DNA from: Pseudomonas sp. MN1F
Lineage (GTDB): Bacteria; Pseudomonadota; Gammaproteobacteria; Pseudomonadales; Pseudomonadaceae
Assembly: GCF_009391885.1 (NCBI RefSeq)
Contig: NZ_VZII01000033.1
Location: 1-54,179, forward strand
DNA length: 54,179 bases
Reading direction: 5' to 3'
Position numbers and translations under genes: made by a program. The notes under the pieces were generated by a model. The model saw nothing but the letters and a program-made list of their open reading frames with translations, searched no databases and was not told the origin of the DNA. Positions 1-7,566 of the stretch are shown piece by piece (positions within the stretch are counted from its first letter, which is position 1; the number at the start of each line of letters is the position of its first letter).

Positions 1-2
1 AG

Positions 3-200
3 ACCGGCAAGATCGTTGCGCCACAGCTGTACATCGCCGTCGGTATCTCCGGCGCGATCCAGCACCTGGCCGGCATGAAGGATTCCAAAGTGATCGTGGC
101 GATCAACAAGGACGAAGAAGCGCCGATCTTCCAGGTAGCGGACTACGGCCTGGTTGCCGACCTCTTCGAGGCCGTTCCAGAGCTGGAAAAGCTGGTCTGA
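3..200 (+). CDS. etfA: Electron transfer flavoprotein alpha subunit, C-terminal fragment
   Basis: The reading frame is open from the window edge to a TGA at 198-200 and gives the last 65 residues of EtfA. The visible part carries the FAD-domain signature of the family: QLYIAVGISGAIQH, then VAINKDEEAPIFQVADYGLV, then the terminal EAVPEL segment. EtfA with EtfB forms a soluble FAD/AMP heterodimer that passes electrons from acyl-CoA and other dehydrogenases to ETF-ubiquinone oxidoreductase in the membrane. The start and N-terminal half lie outside the window. A strong terminator follows 22 bases after the stop, so this is the end of its operon. The identification is firm. Confidence 0.95.
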   Translation, partial: TGKIVAPQLYIAVGISGAIQHLAGMKDSKVIVAINKDEEAPIFQVADYGLVADLFEAVPELEKLV

Positions 201-222
201 TCTGCCTGCTTCACTTATAAAG

Positions 223-258
223 AAGCCCGGCCCTCGCACTGAGGGCCGGGCTTTTTTT
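223..258 (+). terminator. Rho-independent terminator after etfA
   Basis: A GC-rich stem (AGCCCGGCCCTC pairing with GAGGGCCGGGCT, short GCACT loop) is followed directly by seven T residues. This is a textbook intrinsic terminator and separates etfA from the next operon. Confidence 0.93.
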
Positions 259-280
259 GTTGCCGGGCAAGGAGTGAAGG

Positions 281-1102
281 ATGGTGTTGCGCGAAGCGGG
301 CAGGGTGCTGGCATGCATGGTGGCGTTGCTCTCGCCGGTGGTGATGGCGGCAGGCAAGTGCGAGCGGCTGGTGGCAACTGGCAGCCCGGACGCACCGCCG
401 TACTCCTGGCAGGACCCGAAAGACCCGAAACACCTGATCGGCGCCAATGTCGACCTGTTGCGCCAGGTCCTCGGCGAATTGGGCGTGAAAGTCGAGGTGC
501 TCAGTGCCGGTCGGCGCGATCAGGCGCTGGAGGAGGTGCGCAGTGGGCGCATGGACGTGCTGCTCGACACCCCCATGCAGGTGGAGCAACTGACGGCGCT
601 GGATTACATCCACCCGGCCTTGCAGCTCAATGAATACCTGGTCTGGACGCGCCATGACGCGACGCTGGAGTTCGACGGCCCGGCCGACCTGGCCAAGTAC
701 CAGGGCAGCCTGTCCGAGCGTGCGCGCCTGACCCCGGCATTCACTGCCTTCGCCAAGGCCCAGCTGAAGCTGGTGCCAGCGCAGAACCTCACCCAGGCCT
801 TCCAGAAACTGGTGCTGGGCCAGGTCGATTATGTATTGGCCGGGCGTTACTCGGGCATGGCCATGACCCAAGGCCTGGGCATGAGCAACAACCTCATCGC
901 CCGCGGCTTGCCGGTTGACCGCCCAGGCCTGTACCTGGCCGTGTCGCACAATTCGGCTTGCAATGACGCCTGGTTGCGTGGGCAATTGTCGAAAAAGCTG
1001 ACAGAATTGCCGATCTCCGGTGCGTCCGAAGCCGTGCTGCAACGTAATGTCGAGCGTTGGAAAGCGCAGATGCAAGTGCAGGCGGACGCCCCAAAACATT
1101 AG
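281..1102 (+). CDS. Periplasmic transporter-type substrate-binding protein (SBP_bac_3 family)
   Basis: This 273-residue protein has a signal peptide of about 23 residues (basic start, then the hydrophobic LACMVALLSPVVMA, cleaved near AAG). The mature part follows the family 3 amino-acid-binding pattern: PPYSW near the start, GANVDLLRQVLGELGV, then GRRDQALEEVRSGRMDVLLD, and a second lobe with LTQAFQKLVLGQVDYVLAG. The length is usual for the family. No permease or ATPase gene is nearby, so it may serve as a sensor or orphan binding protein rather than as part of an adjacent ABC importer. It runs into two lipoprotein genes with a gap of only 9 bases and is probably co-transcribed with them. An ATG at 281 is preceded by AAGGAG. 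The ligand cannot be predicted. Confidence 0.8.
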   Translation: MVLREAGRVLACMVALLSPVVMAAGKCERLVATGSPDAPPYSWQDPKDPKHLIGANVDLLRQVLGELGVKVEVLSAGRRDQALEEVRSGRMDVLLDTPMQVEQLTALDYIHPALQLNEYLVWTRHDATLEFDGPADLAKYQGSLSERARLTPAFTAFAKAQLKLVPAQNLTQAFQKLVLGQVDYVLAGRYSGMAMTQGLGMSNNLIARGLPVDRPGLYLAVSHNSACNDAWLRGQLSKKLTELPISGASEAVLQRNVERWKAQMQVQADAPKH

Positions 1103-1111
1103 GAAGAGTGC

Positions 1112-1465
1112 GTGAGAACCCAATCCCTTATCCTGGCCGTGGCCATGCTCGGCCTGGCTGGCTGCGCCAGCGACCCGGCGCCCAATGAGCAGATGCGAAT
1201 TTCCGAGCAGGCGCTGGAGCAGGCCAAGGCAGTCGGTGCCACCGACCAGGTCGAGGCGCTGAAGCTGGCCGAAGACAAGTTCGCCCGGGCCAAGACCAAC
1301 ATGCTGACCGAAGACTACCGCGACGCCCGCATGCGTGCTGAACAGGCCGAGCTGGATGCCCGCCTGGCCGAGGCGCAGGTGCTGAACCAGAAGAGCGAAG
1401 AGCAGCTTCAGTTGCTGCAGACACGGGTCAAGCGCCTGCGCAAGCAACTGGAGGTGCAGCCATGA
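1112..1465 (+). CDS. DUF4398 domain-containing lipoprotein
   Basis: This 117-residue protein starts at a GTG with AGGAAGAG just upstream. A short lipoprotein signal ends in the lipobox LAGC (Cys at residue 17). The mature part is predicted alpha-helical and rich in Ala, Glu, Gln and Lys, with heptad-like spacing typical of DUF4398 (A-E-x-x-LARA, R-x-RAEQAELDARLAEAQ). The first residue after the lipidated Cys is Ala, which argues for outer-membrane sorting. The gene overlaps the next one by four bases, so the two are translationally coupled. The next protein carries a related helical region followed by an OmpA domain. A joint envelope role is likely, but its details are unknown. Confidence 0.82.
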   Translation: MRTQSLILAVAMLGLAGCASDPAPNEQMRISEQALEQAKAVGATDQVEALKLAEDKFARAKTNMLTEDYRDARMRAEQAELDARLAEAQVLNQKSEEQLQLLQTRVKRLRKQLEVQP

Positions 1466-2274
1466 TGCGCCTCAATGCGAAAGCCGCGCTGGCGCTGTTG
1501 GTGCTGACGGCTGGCTTGCAGGGTTGTGCCAGTCAGCGCAGTTCGGCGGCGCTGGATGACGCGACCGCGGCCTTCCAGAAGGTCAAGGACGATGCCGACG
1601 TGCTGCGCAGCGCCCCGCGTGACGTGATCCGTGCCGGTGAGTCGCTGTCCCGTGCCGAGCGCCTTTCTGGCTACATCGGTACCGGCAGCGACGTGCGCCA
1701 TTATGCCTACCTGAGCCAGCGCTACAGCGAGATTGCCAGCGAACATGCCAAGCTGGCGCTGAGCGAGGAGCGTCGGGCCAAGCTCGACCTCGAACGCCAG
1801 CGTCTGCAACTGGCCCTGCGTGAGGCCAAGCAGGCCAGTGTGCAGCAGCAGGGCAAATGGGTAGAGAGCCAGATTGCCGCGCTGGCCTCGGAGCAGACCG
1901 ATCGAGGCCTGGTGATGACCCTGAGCGATGTGCTGTTCGACACCGGCAGTGCCGACCTGAAGAACTCGGCCAGCCGCACCGTGCTCAAGCTGGTGCAGTT
2001 CCTCCAGCTTAATCCGCGTCGCGTGGTGCGGATCGAAGGCTATACCGACAGCACGGGTACGCCTGAGGACAATCTCACGCTGTCACGCGATCGTGCCCAG
2101 TCGGTGGCTGACATGCTGGTTGACCTGGGCATCGATGAAAAGCGCCTGCAGGTCGAAGGCTATGGCGACCAGTATCCGATCGAGGCCAATGCTTCAGAGC
2201 GGGGCAGGGCGCAGAATCGCCGCGTGGAAATCGTGTTCTCCGACGACAAGGGGCGACTCGCACCTGCGCGCTGA
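1462..2274 (+). CDS. OmpA-family lipoprotein with N-terminal DUF4398-like helical region
   Basis: This 270-residue protein has a lipoprotein signal with lipobox LQGC (Cys near residue 22). A long charged helical region spans about residues 30-145. It is followed by an OmpA C-terminal peptidoglycan-binding domain (about 155-260): SDVLFDTGSADL, then VVRIEGYTDSTG, LSRDRAQSVADML and the hallmark GRAQNRRVEI. The layout is that of a Pal-like anchor tying the outer membrane to peptidoglycan, with a coiled spacer. It shares an ATGA overlap with the preceding DUF4398 lipoprotein gene. A weak stem-loop with a short T run follows the stop. Confidence 0.88.
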   Translation: MMRLNAKAALALLVLTAGLQGCASQRSSAALDDATAAFQKVKDDADVLRSAPRDVIRAGESLSRAERLSGYIGTGSDVRHYAYLSQRYSEIASEHAKLALSEERRAKLDLERQRLQLALREAKQASVQQQGKWVESQIAALASEQTDRGLVMTLSDVLFDTGSADLKNSASRTVLKLVQFLQLNPRRVVRIEGYTDSTGTPEDNLTLSRDRAQSVADMLVDLGIDEKRLQVEGYGDQYPIEANASERGRAQNRRVEIVFSDDKGRLAPAR

Positions 2275-2287
2275 AGTCATTGAAGAA

Positions 2288-2311
2288 GGGGCTGTGAGGC
2301 AGCCCCGCTTT
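2288..2311 (+). terminator. Probable terminator after the OmpA-like gene
   Basis: GGGGCTG and CAGCCCC form a 7-bp stem around a 5-base loop, followed by GCTTTT. The T run is short, so termination may be partial. Confidence 0.55.
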
Positions 2312-2405
2312 TCGTCGGCCTGCACGGATTAATCGTTTCGACCGGTGTCACGTAGCTGTATTGTTGATTGGCCTGCAATCTGTCCCAGTACACTTTGCAA
2401 CTGTT

Positions 2406-2422
2406 ACGGTATGCTCTACCGT
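2406..2422. promoter_or_regulatory. Inverted repeat upstream of the MocR regulator
   Basis: ACGGTA-TGCTC-TACCGT is a perfect 6-bp inverted repeat 46 bases before the regulator's start codon. The flanks extend it imperfectly to GTTACGGTA / TACCGTCAAC. Its position fits an autoregulatory operator. This is inference from position and symmetry only. Confidence 0.4.
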
Positions 2423-2467
2423 CAACGAGTCGTACAAGAATAACGTGCCGCGTGTCGAGATTTCGCC

Positions 2468-3910
2468 ATGACCAACCTGCTGTTGTACCAGCGTATCGCC
2501 CAGCAACTGGCCGATGACATCCGTCGCGGTGTCTACCAGCCAGGCGAGCGCGTACCGTCTGTGCGCAAGATGAGCGCCCAGCTCAACGTCAGCCATGCCA
2601 CGGTGTTGCAGGCCTACGCCAATCTCGAGGATCAGGGGCTGATCCGTGCCCGGCCACAGTCGGGCTACTACGTGCATCAGACGCCCGCCCTGACCGCGCA
2701 GACGCCGGATATCGCCCGGGTCGAGCGCCCCGGTCTGGTCACCCGTGCCAGCATCATCCAGCAGGTGTTGACCGAGGCGCGTCGCGATGGCGTGTTCCCG
2801 TTCGGCGCCGCTGTGCCGCACGTCGACTATCTGCCAGTGCGTGCCCTGCACCAGCAGATCGCCAAGGTCACTCGCTTTCACAGCCCGCGTGCCTTCAGCT
2901 ACATGTTCAGCCCTGGTTTCGAGCCACTGCGCCGGCAGATCGCGATCCGCATGCGTGACGCTGGTGTGCTGGTCGACCCGCGTGAGGTGATCGTCACCCA
3001 TGGCTGTGTCGATGCCCTGCAGATGTCGCTGCGGGTGCTGACCCGCCCGGGTGACCTGATCGCGGCCGAGTCGCCGACCTATTACGGGCTCCTGCAGTTG
3101 GCGGACCTGCTGGGGTTGAAGGTGATCGAGATCCCCAGTGACCCGTCTACCGGCATCAGCCTTGAAGCTTTGCAGCTGGCCGCCAACCAGTGGTCGATCA
3201 AGGCCTTGGTGCTGACCACACGCCTGAGCAATCCACTGGGCGGCACCGTGCCTGAAGAGCGTCAGAAGCAACTGTTGCGCCTGGCGTCGGACTTCGATAT
3301 CCAGATCGTCGAGGACGACATCTACGGCGAGTTGATGTTCGAGCAGGGCAAGACCAAGGCGCTCAAGGCCTTCGACCGGCTGGACCGGGTTATCTATTGT
3401 TCGAGCTTTTCCAAGACCCTTTCACCCGGCGTGCGGGTCGGCTGGATGGTGGCGGGGCGTTATCAGGATGAAATCCAGCGCCTGCAGACCTTCACCACCC
3501 ACTCGGCGTGCAGCGTGACGCAGATGGGCGTGGCGGCGTACCTGGAGAACGGTGGCTACGACCGGCATCTGCGCTATATCCGCCAGGAGTATCGCAAGAA
3601 CCTCAGTGCCTACCAACTGGCGGTACAGCAGCACTTCCCGGAAGGGACTCAGATGACCCGGCCGACCGGCGGTTTCATCCTTTGGGTCAGCCTGCCGGGG
3701 CGGGTCAATACCCAGGAGTTGCATGTGCGTGCACTGGAGCAGGGCATCAGTATCGCGCCCGGGCTGATCTTCAGTAATACCGAACAGTTCAACCACTGCA
3801 TCCGGCTCAACTGCGGCATTCCCTGGAACAAGGAGGCAGAGCGGGCGGTCATCACGCTCGGCCTGTTGGCCCAGCAATTATGCCGAGAATCGCAGCCCTC
3901 GCTTATGTAG
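2468..3910 (+). CDS. MocR/PdxR-type regulator: GntR winged helix fused to class I aminotransferase-like domain
   Basis: This 480-residue protein has a GntR-type DNA-binding domain at about residues 5-75 (ADDIRRGVYQPGERVPSVRK, then VSHATVLQAYANLEDQGLI) followed by a fold-type I aminotransferase domain. The PLP lysine is in the SSFSKTLSPGVRVGW motif and falls at residue 316. Upstream landmarks include ESPTYYGLLQ and the VEDDIYGEL aspartate motif. MocR proteins sense PLP or amino-compound ligands and regulate nearby genes. The usual partner would be a divergent target gene, and none is adjacent here, so the target is not clear. An inverted repeat just upstream may be its own operator. Confidence 0.9.
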   Translation: MTNLLLYQRIAQQLADDIRRGVYQPGERVPSVRKMSAQLNVSHATVLQAYANLEDQGLIRARPQSGYYVHQTPALTAQTPDIARVERPGLVTRASIIQQVLTEARRDGVFPFGAAVPHVDYLPVRALHQQIAKVTRFHSPRAFSYMFSPGFEPLRRQIAIRMRDAGVLVDPREVIVTHGCVDALQMSLRVLTRPGDLIAAESPTYYGLLQLADLLGLKVIEIPSDPSTGISLEALQLAANQWSIKALVLTTRLSNPLGGTVPEERQKQLLRLASDFDIQIVEDDIYGELMFEQGKTKALKAFDRLDRVIYCSSFSKTLSPGVRVGWMVAGRYQDEIQRLQTFTTHSACSVTQMGVAAYLENGGYDRHLRYIRQEYRKNLSAYQLAVQQHFPEGTQMTRPTGGFILWVSLPGRVNTQELHVRALEQGISIAPGLIFSNTEQFNHCIRLNCGIPWNKEAERAVITLGLLAQQLCRESQPSLM

Positions 3911-3972
3911 GCTTGCCAGCGGCGGGCGGAACGGGGAGCATACGCACTTTTCCAGCCCCCGCCTGCCTGTCG

Positions 3973-4455
3973 ATGTTCATGAACCTGTTGCGAACTGCTG
4001 CCCTGATTATCTGTATTGCCCCGTTCTGCCTGCCTGGTGGTGTGGCTTACGCTGCGCAGCCTGCTACCCAGGTGCAGGCGGGGCATGACAAGGCAGCAGG
4101 CAAGGTGCCAGCAACGCCGGCAGCAAAGGCCAAGCCGGCTGCCAGCAAGGCCAAAGCCAAGCCGAAGCCCAAAGCCAAGCCGGCCAGCAAGGTGGTCTCG
4201 CAGCCGTTGCCCAAGGCCAAGCTCGACCTGAGCCTGCCGGCCGACATGGTCAAGGGTCTTGAGCCTGAAGTGGGCGATCCTGCGACTCGCCGCAAACCTT
4301 TGCTGCCCGCCATGTTCACGGAAAAACCGGAAACCAGCGACAGTCCGTTTCAACTCAACGGCCGTTTGATCAGCAACGAGATGCAGCTGCAACTGCGCAA
4401 CGAAAGCCGCCGTGAGGTGGAAGGCGCGGCCATCGAGTTCGAGTTCCGCAATTGA
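3973..4455 (+). CDS. Secreted Lys/Ala/Pro-rich protein of unknown function
   Basis: I do not recognise a functional family. I chose the ATG at 3973 (alternative at 3979) because a clear signal peptide begins there: MNLLRTAALIICIAPFC, then a likely cleavage after VAYA. The frame stays open upstream to 3880, but that extension overlaps the regulator gene and lacks secretory character. After the signal comes a low-complexity stretch of Lys, Ala and Pro (about residues 30-80, with repeated AKPK-like units). A compact conserved-looking C-terminus follows, with the segments FQLNGRLISNEMQLQLRN and EGAAIEFEFRN. Proteins like this are sometimes mislabelled as translation initiation factor IF-2 because of the low-complexity part; nothing here supports that role. 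No strong ribosome binding site is visible. Confidence 0.6.
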   Translation: MFMNLLRTAALIICIAPFCLPGGVAYAAQPATQVQAGHDKAAGKVPATPAAKAKPAASKAKAKPKPKAKPASKVVSQPLPKAKLDLSLPADMVKGLEPEVGDPATRRKPLLPAMFTEKPETSDSPFQLNGRLISNEMQLQLRNESRREVEGAAIEFEFRN

Positions 4456-4536
4456 GCAGGCTCAACTGACTGCTGGGTCACGGCAGATTTCATCGGGCCA
4501 GCAATTTCAAACGTATGTTTGAGCGGTTACTATCCA

Positions 4537-4556
4537 GGGACGATCGTCCCGTTTTG
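4537..4556 (+). terminator. Weak stem-loop before the YkgJ-type gene
   Basis: GGGAC-GATC-GTCCC followed by GTTTTG forms a 5-bp stem with a short T run. It could be a weak terminator of the preceding gene or a leader hairpin. A separate palindrome-like element, CAAACGTATGTTTG, lies 20-odd bases earlier. Confidence 0.3.
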
Positions 4557-4579
4557 TTCCAGGGGGTCCTGATTTGGCC

Positions 4580-4834
4580 ATGAATTGTCGTGAGGGGTGT
4601 GGTGCCTGCTGCATTGCCCCGTCCATCAGCTCGGCGATGCCGCGCATGCCTCAGGGCAAGCCGGCGGGCGAGCGCTGTCTGCACCTGACTGCACAAAACC
4701 TCTGCGACCTGTTCGGCAAGCCCGAGCGGCCGGCGGTGTGTGGCGGTTTCAAGGCGGATATCGAGGTGTGCGGCAATGACCGCGACGAAGCGATCAGGAT
4801 TCTTGGCTGGTGGGAGCAGATAACGGCGGCGTGA
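4580..4834 (+). CDS. YkgJ-family cysteine cluster protein
   Basis: This is a small protein of 84 residues from the ATG at 4580, beginning MNCREGCGACC. The cysteine pattern CxxGCGACC near the N-terminus, a middle GERC...LC and the ending PAVCGGFKADIEVCG match the YkgJ/UPF0153 zinc- or iron-binding cysteine cluster family, for which no biochemical role is established. A TTG at 4574 lies 6 bases closer to the AGGGGG Shine-Dalgarno-like run (4561-4566) and could be the true start, adding two residues. The next gene follows after 30 bases. Confidence 0.82.
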   Translation: MNCREGCGACCIAPSISSAMPRMPQGKPAGERCLHLTAQNLCDLFGKPERPAVCGGFKADIEVCGNDRDEAIRILGWWEQITAA

Positions 4835-4864
4835 GAGGCTGGATCTTCGACAACAAGGATAAAC

Positions 4865-5473
4865 ATGATGAGATCGTTCAAGCGTATTGCACTGCTGTGT
4901 GGCATGGGTGTCCTGCTGGCGCCGGCTGCCTGGGCCGAAAACTGGCAGGTGGCCAAGGACGAGGAGGGGATCAAGGTCTCGCTCAGTGAGGTGCCGGGCT
5001 CCAAGTACAAGGCCTACCAGGGCGTGACCCTGATCAAGGCGCCGCTGGCCAAGGTCCAGGCGTTGCAGGAAGACGCGGTCGGGGCTTGCAAGTGGATTCA
5101 CGAGTGCAAGTTGCAGAAACTGCTCAAGCAGGAAGGCGACCAGAGCTGGACCTACACCCAGTTCAATACGCCGTGGCCGGTGACGCCTCGGGACTCGGTG
5201 CTGCTCGTGACCACGGTCAAAGGCGCGGATGGCAGCCTGACGCGAAGCCTCAAAGAACTGCCAACGTATATCCCGGAAGAGAAGGGCTTTGTCCGGGTAG
5301 CGAAGGTGGAGGGTTTCTGGAAGCTGGTGCCCAAGGGTGACAGTACCGAAGTGACCTATCAGGTACACACCGAGCCTGGTGGCAGCGTGCCCTCGATGAT
5401 CGCCAACAAGTTCGTGGTCGATTCGCCGTTCAATACCCTCAAGGCGTTGCGCGAGCGGGCCGAGAACAACTGA
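4865..5473 (+). CDS. START-domain protein, exported
   Basis: This 202-residue protein has a signal peptide ending at PAAWA (about residue 24), then a START/Bet v 1-like lipid-binding domain: WQVAKDEEGIKVSLSEVPGSKYKAYQGVT, a central WIHECKLQKLL, NTPWPVTPRDSVLLVT, and a C-terminal PSMIANKFVVDSPFNTLKALR helix. START domains bind lipids in a deep cavity; in bacteria the ligand is usually unknown. AAGGAT precedes the start. It is followed by a bidirectional terminator shared with gltA, which converges from the right. Confidence 0.85.
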   Translation: MMRSFKRIALLCGMGVLLAPAAWAENWQVAKDEEGIKVSLSEVPGSKYKAYQGVTLIKAPLAKVQALQEDAVGACKWIHECKLQKLLKQEGDQSWTYTQFNTPWPVTPRDSVLLVTTVKGADGSLTRSLKELPTYIPEEKGFVRVAKVEGFWKLVPKGDSTEVTYQVHTEPGGSVPSMIANKFVVDSPFNTLKALRERAENN

Positions 5474-5492
5474 GTTCGGCTCACCGGCAATA

Positions 5493-5520
5493 AAAAAGGC
5501 TGCCCTGGGGCAGCCTTTTT
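5493..5520. terminator. Bidirectional terminator between the START-domain gene and gltA
   Basis: AAAAAGGCTGCC-CTGG-GGCAGCCTTTTT is a symmetrical stem-loop with A and T tracts on both sides. It can stop transcription from the START-domain gene (+) and from gltA (-). Confidence 0.93.
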
Positions 5521-5538
5521 GCGTTCGGCTGGTAAAGC

Positions 5539-6828
5539 TTACTTGCGGTCCTTCAGCTCGACGATGTCGCGCTGCAGTTCGCCGGTGTACAGCTGGCGAG
5601 GGCGGCCAATCTTGTACGGGCTGGAGAGCATTTCTTTCCAGTGCGAGATCCAGCCGACAGTGCGTGCCAGGGCGAAGATCACGGTGAACATGCTGGTCGG
5701 AATGCCGATCGCCTTCAGGATGATGCCCGAGTAGAAGTCGACGTTCGGGTACAGCGAGCGCTCGATGAAGTACGGATCGGTCAGGGCGATCTCTTCCAGG
5801 CGCATGGCCAGTTCCAGCTGTGGATCGTTCTTGATGCCCAGCTCGCCCAGCACTTCGTCGCAGGTCTTCTTCATCACGGTGGCGCGCGGGTCACGGTTCT
5901 TGTAGACACGGTGACCGAAGCCCATCAGCTTGAACGGGTCGTTCTTGTCCTTGGCCTTGGCGATGTACTTGTCGATGTTCGAAACATCGCCAATTTCATC
6001 GAGCATGGTCAGCACCGCTTCGTTCGCACCGCCGTGGGCCGGGCCCCACAGTGCGGCGATACCGGCAGCGATACAGGCGAACGGGTTGGCACCCGAAGAA
6101 CCTGCCAGGCGCACGGTGGAAGTGGAGGCGTTCTGCTCGTGGTCGGCGTGGAGGATGAAGATCCGGTCCATTGCCTTGGCCAGCACCGGGCTGATCGGTT
6201 TGATCTCGCACGGGGTGTTGAACATCATGTGCAGGAAGTTTTCCGCGTACGACAGGTCGTTGCGCGGATACATCATCGGCTGGCCCATGGAGTACTTGTA
6301 AACCATCGCGGCCAGGGTCGGCATCTTGGCGACCAGGCGCACCGCGGAGATTTCGCGGTGTTGCGGGTTATTGATGTCCAGGGAGTCGTGGTAGAACGCC
6401 GACAGGGCGCCAACCACACCGCACATCACCGCCATCGGGTGAGCGTCGCGGCGGAAACCGTTGAAGAAGGACTTCAGCTGCTCGTGAACCATGGTGTGGT
6501 TCTTGACGGTGCTGACGAACTGGGCCTTTTGCTCGGCATTCGGCAGTTCGCCGTTGAGCAGCAGGTAGCAGGTTTCCAGGTAATCCGATTGCTCGGCGAG
6601 CTGTTCGATCGGGTAGCCGCGGTGCAGCAGCACGCCCTTGTCGCCGTCGATGTAGGTGATCTTCGACTCGCACGAGGCGGTCGCCATGAAACCAGGGTCG
6701 AAGGTGAAGTGACCAGTGGCCCCCAACCCGCGGACGTCGATTACATCAGGACCAACGGTGCCGGTTAAAATGGGCAGCTCGACGGGGGCAGCGCCCTCGA
6801 TGACCAACTGCGCTTTTTTGTCAGCCAT
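5539..6828 (-). CDS. gltA: Type II citrate synthase
   Basis: This 429-residue protein has the length of hexameric, NADH-sensitive type II citrate synthases. It condenses acetyl-CoA and oxaloacetate to citrate. The N-terminal small domain (LVIEGAAPVELPILTGTVGP) is followed by LHADHEQNASTST. The three catalytic motifs are all present: WGPAHGGAN, FGHRVYKNRDPRA and NVDFYSGI. An AGGAGG ribosome binding site lies 7 bases before the ATG. It is transcribed away from the sdh-suc operon from its own sigma-70 promoter (6886-6913). Nothing is missing. Confidence 0.98.
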   Translation of the reverse strand: MADKKAQLVIEGAAPVELPILTGTVGPDVIDVRGLGATGHFTFDPGFMATASCESKITYIDGDKGVLLHRGYPIEQLAEQSDYLETCYLLLNGELPNAEQKAQFVSTVKNHTMVHEQLKSFFNGFRRDAHPMAVMCGVVGALSAFYHDSLDINNPQHREISAVRLVAKMPTLAAMVYKYSMGQPMMYPRNDLSYAENFLHMMFNTPCEIKPISPVLAKAMDRIFILHADHEQNASTSTVRLAGSSGANPFACIAAGIAALWGPAHGGANEAVLTMLDEIGDVSNIDKYIAKAKDKNDPFKLMGFGHRVYKNRDPRATVMKKTCDEVLGELGIKNDPQLELAMRLEEIALTDPYFIERSLYPNVDFYSGIILKAIGIPTSMFTVIFALARTVGWISHWKEMLSSPYKIGRPRQLYTGELQRDIVELKDRK

Positions 6829-6885
6829 GTGGCCTCCTATTAATGCTTGAAATCATCAGACAGCCCCCCACGCAGGGCCCGCACC

Positions 6886-6913
6886 ACTATAGAGAAGTAA
6901 ATTCGAATGTCAA
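6886..6913 (-). promoter_or_regulatory. Sigma-70 promoter of gltA
   Basis: Read on the minus strand: TTGACA (6908-6913), a 16-base spacer, then TATAGT (6886-6891). The -35 box is a perfect consensus match. The start of transcription would fall near 6879, giving a leader of about 50 bases. Confidence 0.8.
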
Positions 6914-7027
6914 TTTGCCTAAAGGCTGGTTGAAACGGCCTTCAAGGGCTGATTTTTCACGAATTTCTCGCCCATTTACGCCTTTTGCTCGCTAAAGGCA
7001 ATCCGCTATTTGGGCTACCCCGTCACG

Positions 7028-7056
7028 TTGTCATAAGCAGCCTAACTGTCTATACT
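7028..7056 (+). promoter_or_regulatory. Sigma-70 promoter of the sdh-suc operon
   Basis: TTGTCA (7028-7033), exactly 17 bases, then TATACT (7051-7056): one mismatch in each hexamer at optimal spacing. Transcription would begin near 7063 and leave a leader of about 115 bases before sdhC. That leader contains self-complementary runs (GCTTGCAAGC near 7076) and an ACCAACAAC stretch close to the start. Of the rest of the 351-base gltA-sdhC gap, 6914-7027 is AT-rich and holds nothing else I can assign. Confidence 0.75.
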
Positions 7057-7179
7057 CGGCACCCGACTCCCAGGGGCTTGCAAGCCCGAACTGCTGGGGG
7101 TCGCCGTTCCCTGGGTGGTGGGTACCTGACCAGTACACTTACCAACAACTTTGCCCTGATTCGCTAGGGGCTCTTCAGT

Positions 7180-7566
7180 GTGAAAAAAGCCGTGAAAAGC
7201 CAACGACCTGTAAACCTAGACCTAAGGACCATCAAGCTTCCTGTCACTGCGTACACGTCCATTCTCCACCGTATCTCCGGCGTCATCCTGTTCCTCGGTC
7301 TTGCCATCATGCTTTATGCACTGGGCAAGTCGCTGGGTTCCGAGGAAGGCTTCGGTGAGGTGAAGGCGTGTCTGACCAGCCCGCTGGCCAAGTTCGTGAC
7401 CTGGGGCCTGTTGTCCGCCCTGCTTTATCACCTCGTGGCAGGTGTACGCCACCTGATCATGGACATGGGCATCGGTGAGACGCTGGAAGGCGGCAAGCTG
7501 GGCTCGAAAATCGTGATCGTCATCTCCGTGGTGCTGATCGTTCTGGTGGGAGTTTGGGTATGGTAA
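7180..7566 (+). CDS. sdhC: Succinate dehydrogenase cytochrome b556 subunit
   Basis: This 128-residue membrane anchor begins at a GTG (MKKAVKSQRPVNLDLRTIKLP), the usual start for the pseudomonad protein. Three hydrophobic helices are visible. HRISGVILFLGLA carries the quinone-site Ser/Arg region, and SALLYHLVAGVRHLIMD carries the haem-ligand histidine. With SdhD it anchors the flavoprotein and iron-sulfur subunits, and transfers electrons to ubiquinone. The stop codon overlaps the sdhD start. It is the first gene of the long TCA operon. Confidence 0.95.
   Translation: MKKAVKSQRPVNLDLRTIKLPVTAYTSILHRISGVILFLGLAIMLYALGKSLGSEEGFGEVKACLTSPLAKFVTWGLLSALLYHLVAGVRHLIMDMGIGETLEGGKLGSKIVIVISVVLIVLVGVWVW

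Noticed and set aside
154..633. Open frame overlapping the end of etfA and the terminator
   Set aside because: It runs through a strong intrinsic terminator and overlaps the binding-protein gene in another frame; the translation is low-complexity Gly/Arg/Ala.
3880..3972. N-terminal extension of the Lys/Ala/Pro-rich protein
   Set aside because: It would overlap the regulator gene and hide the signal peptide that begins at 3973.
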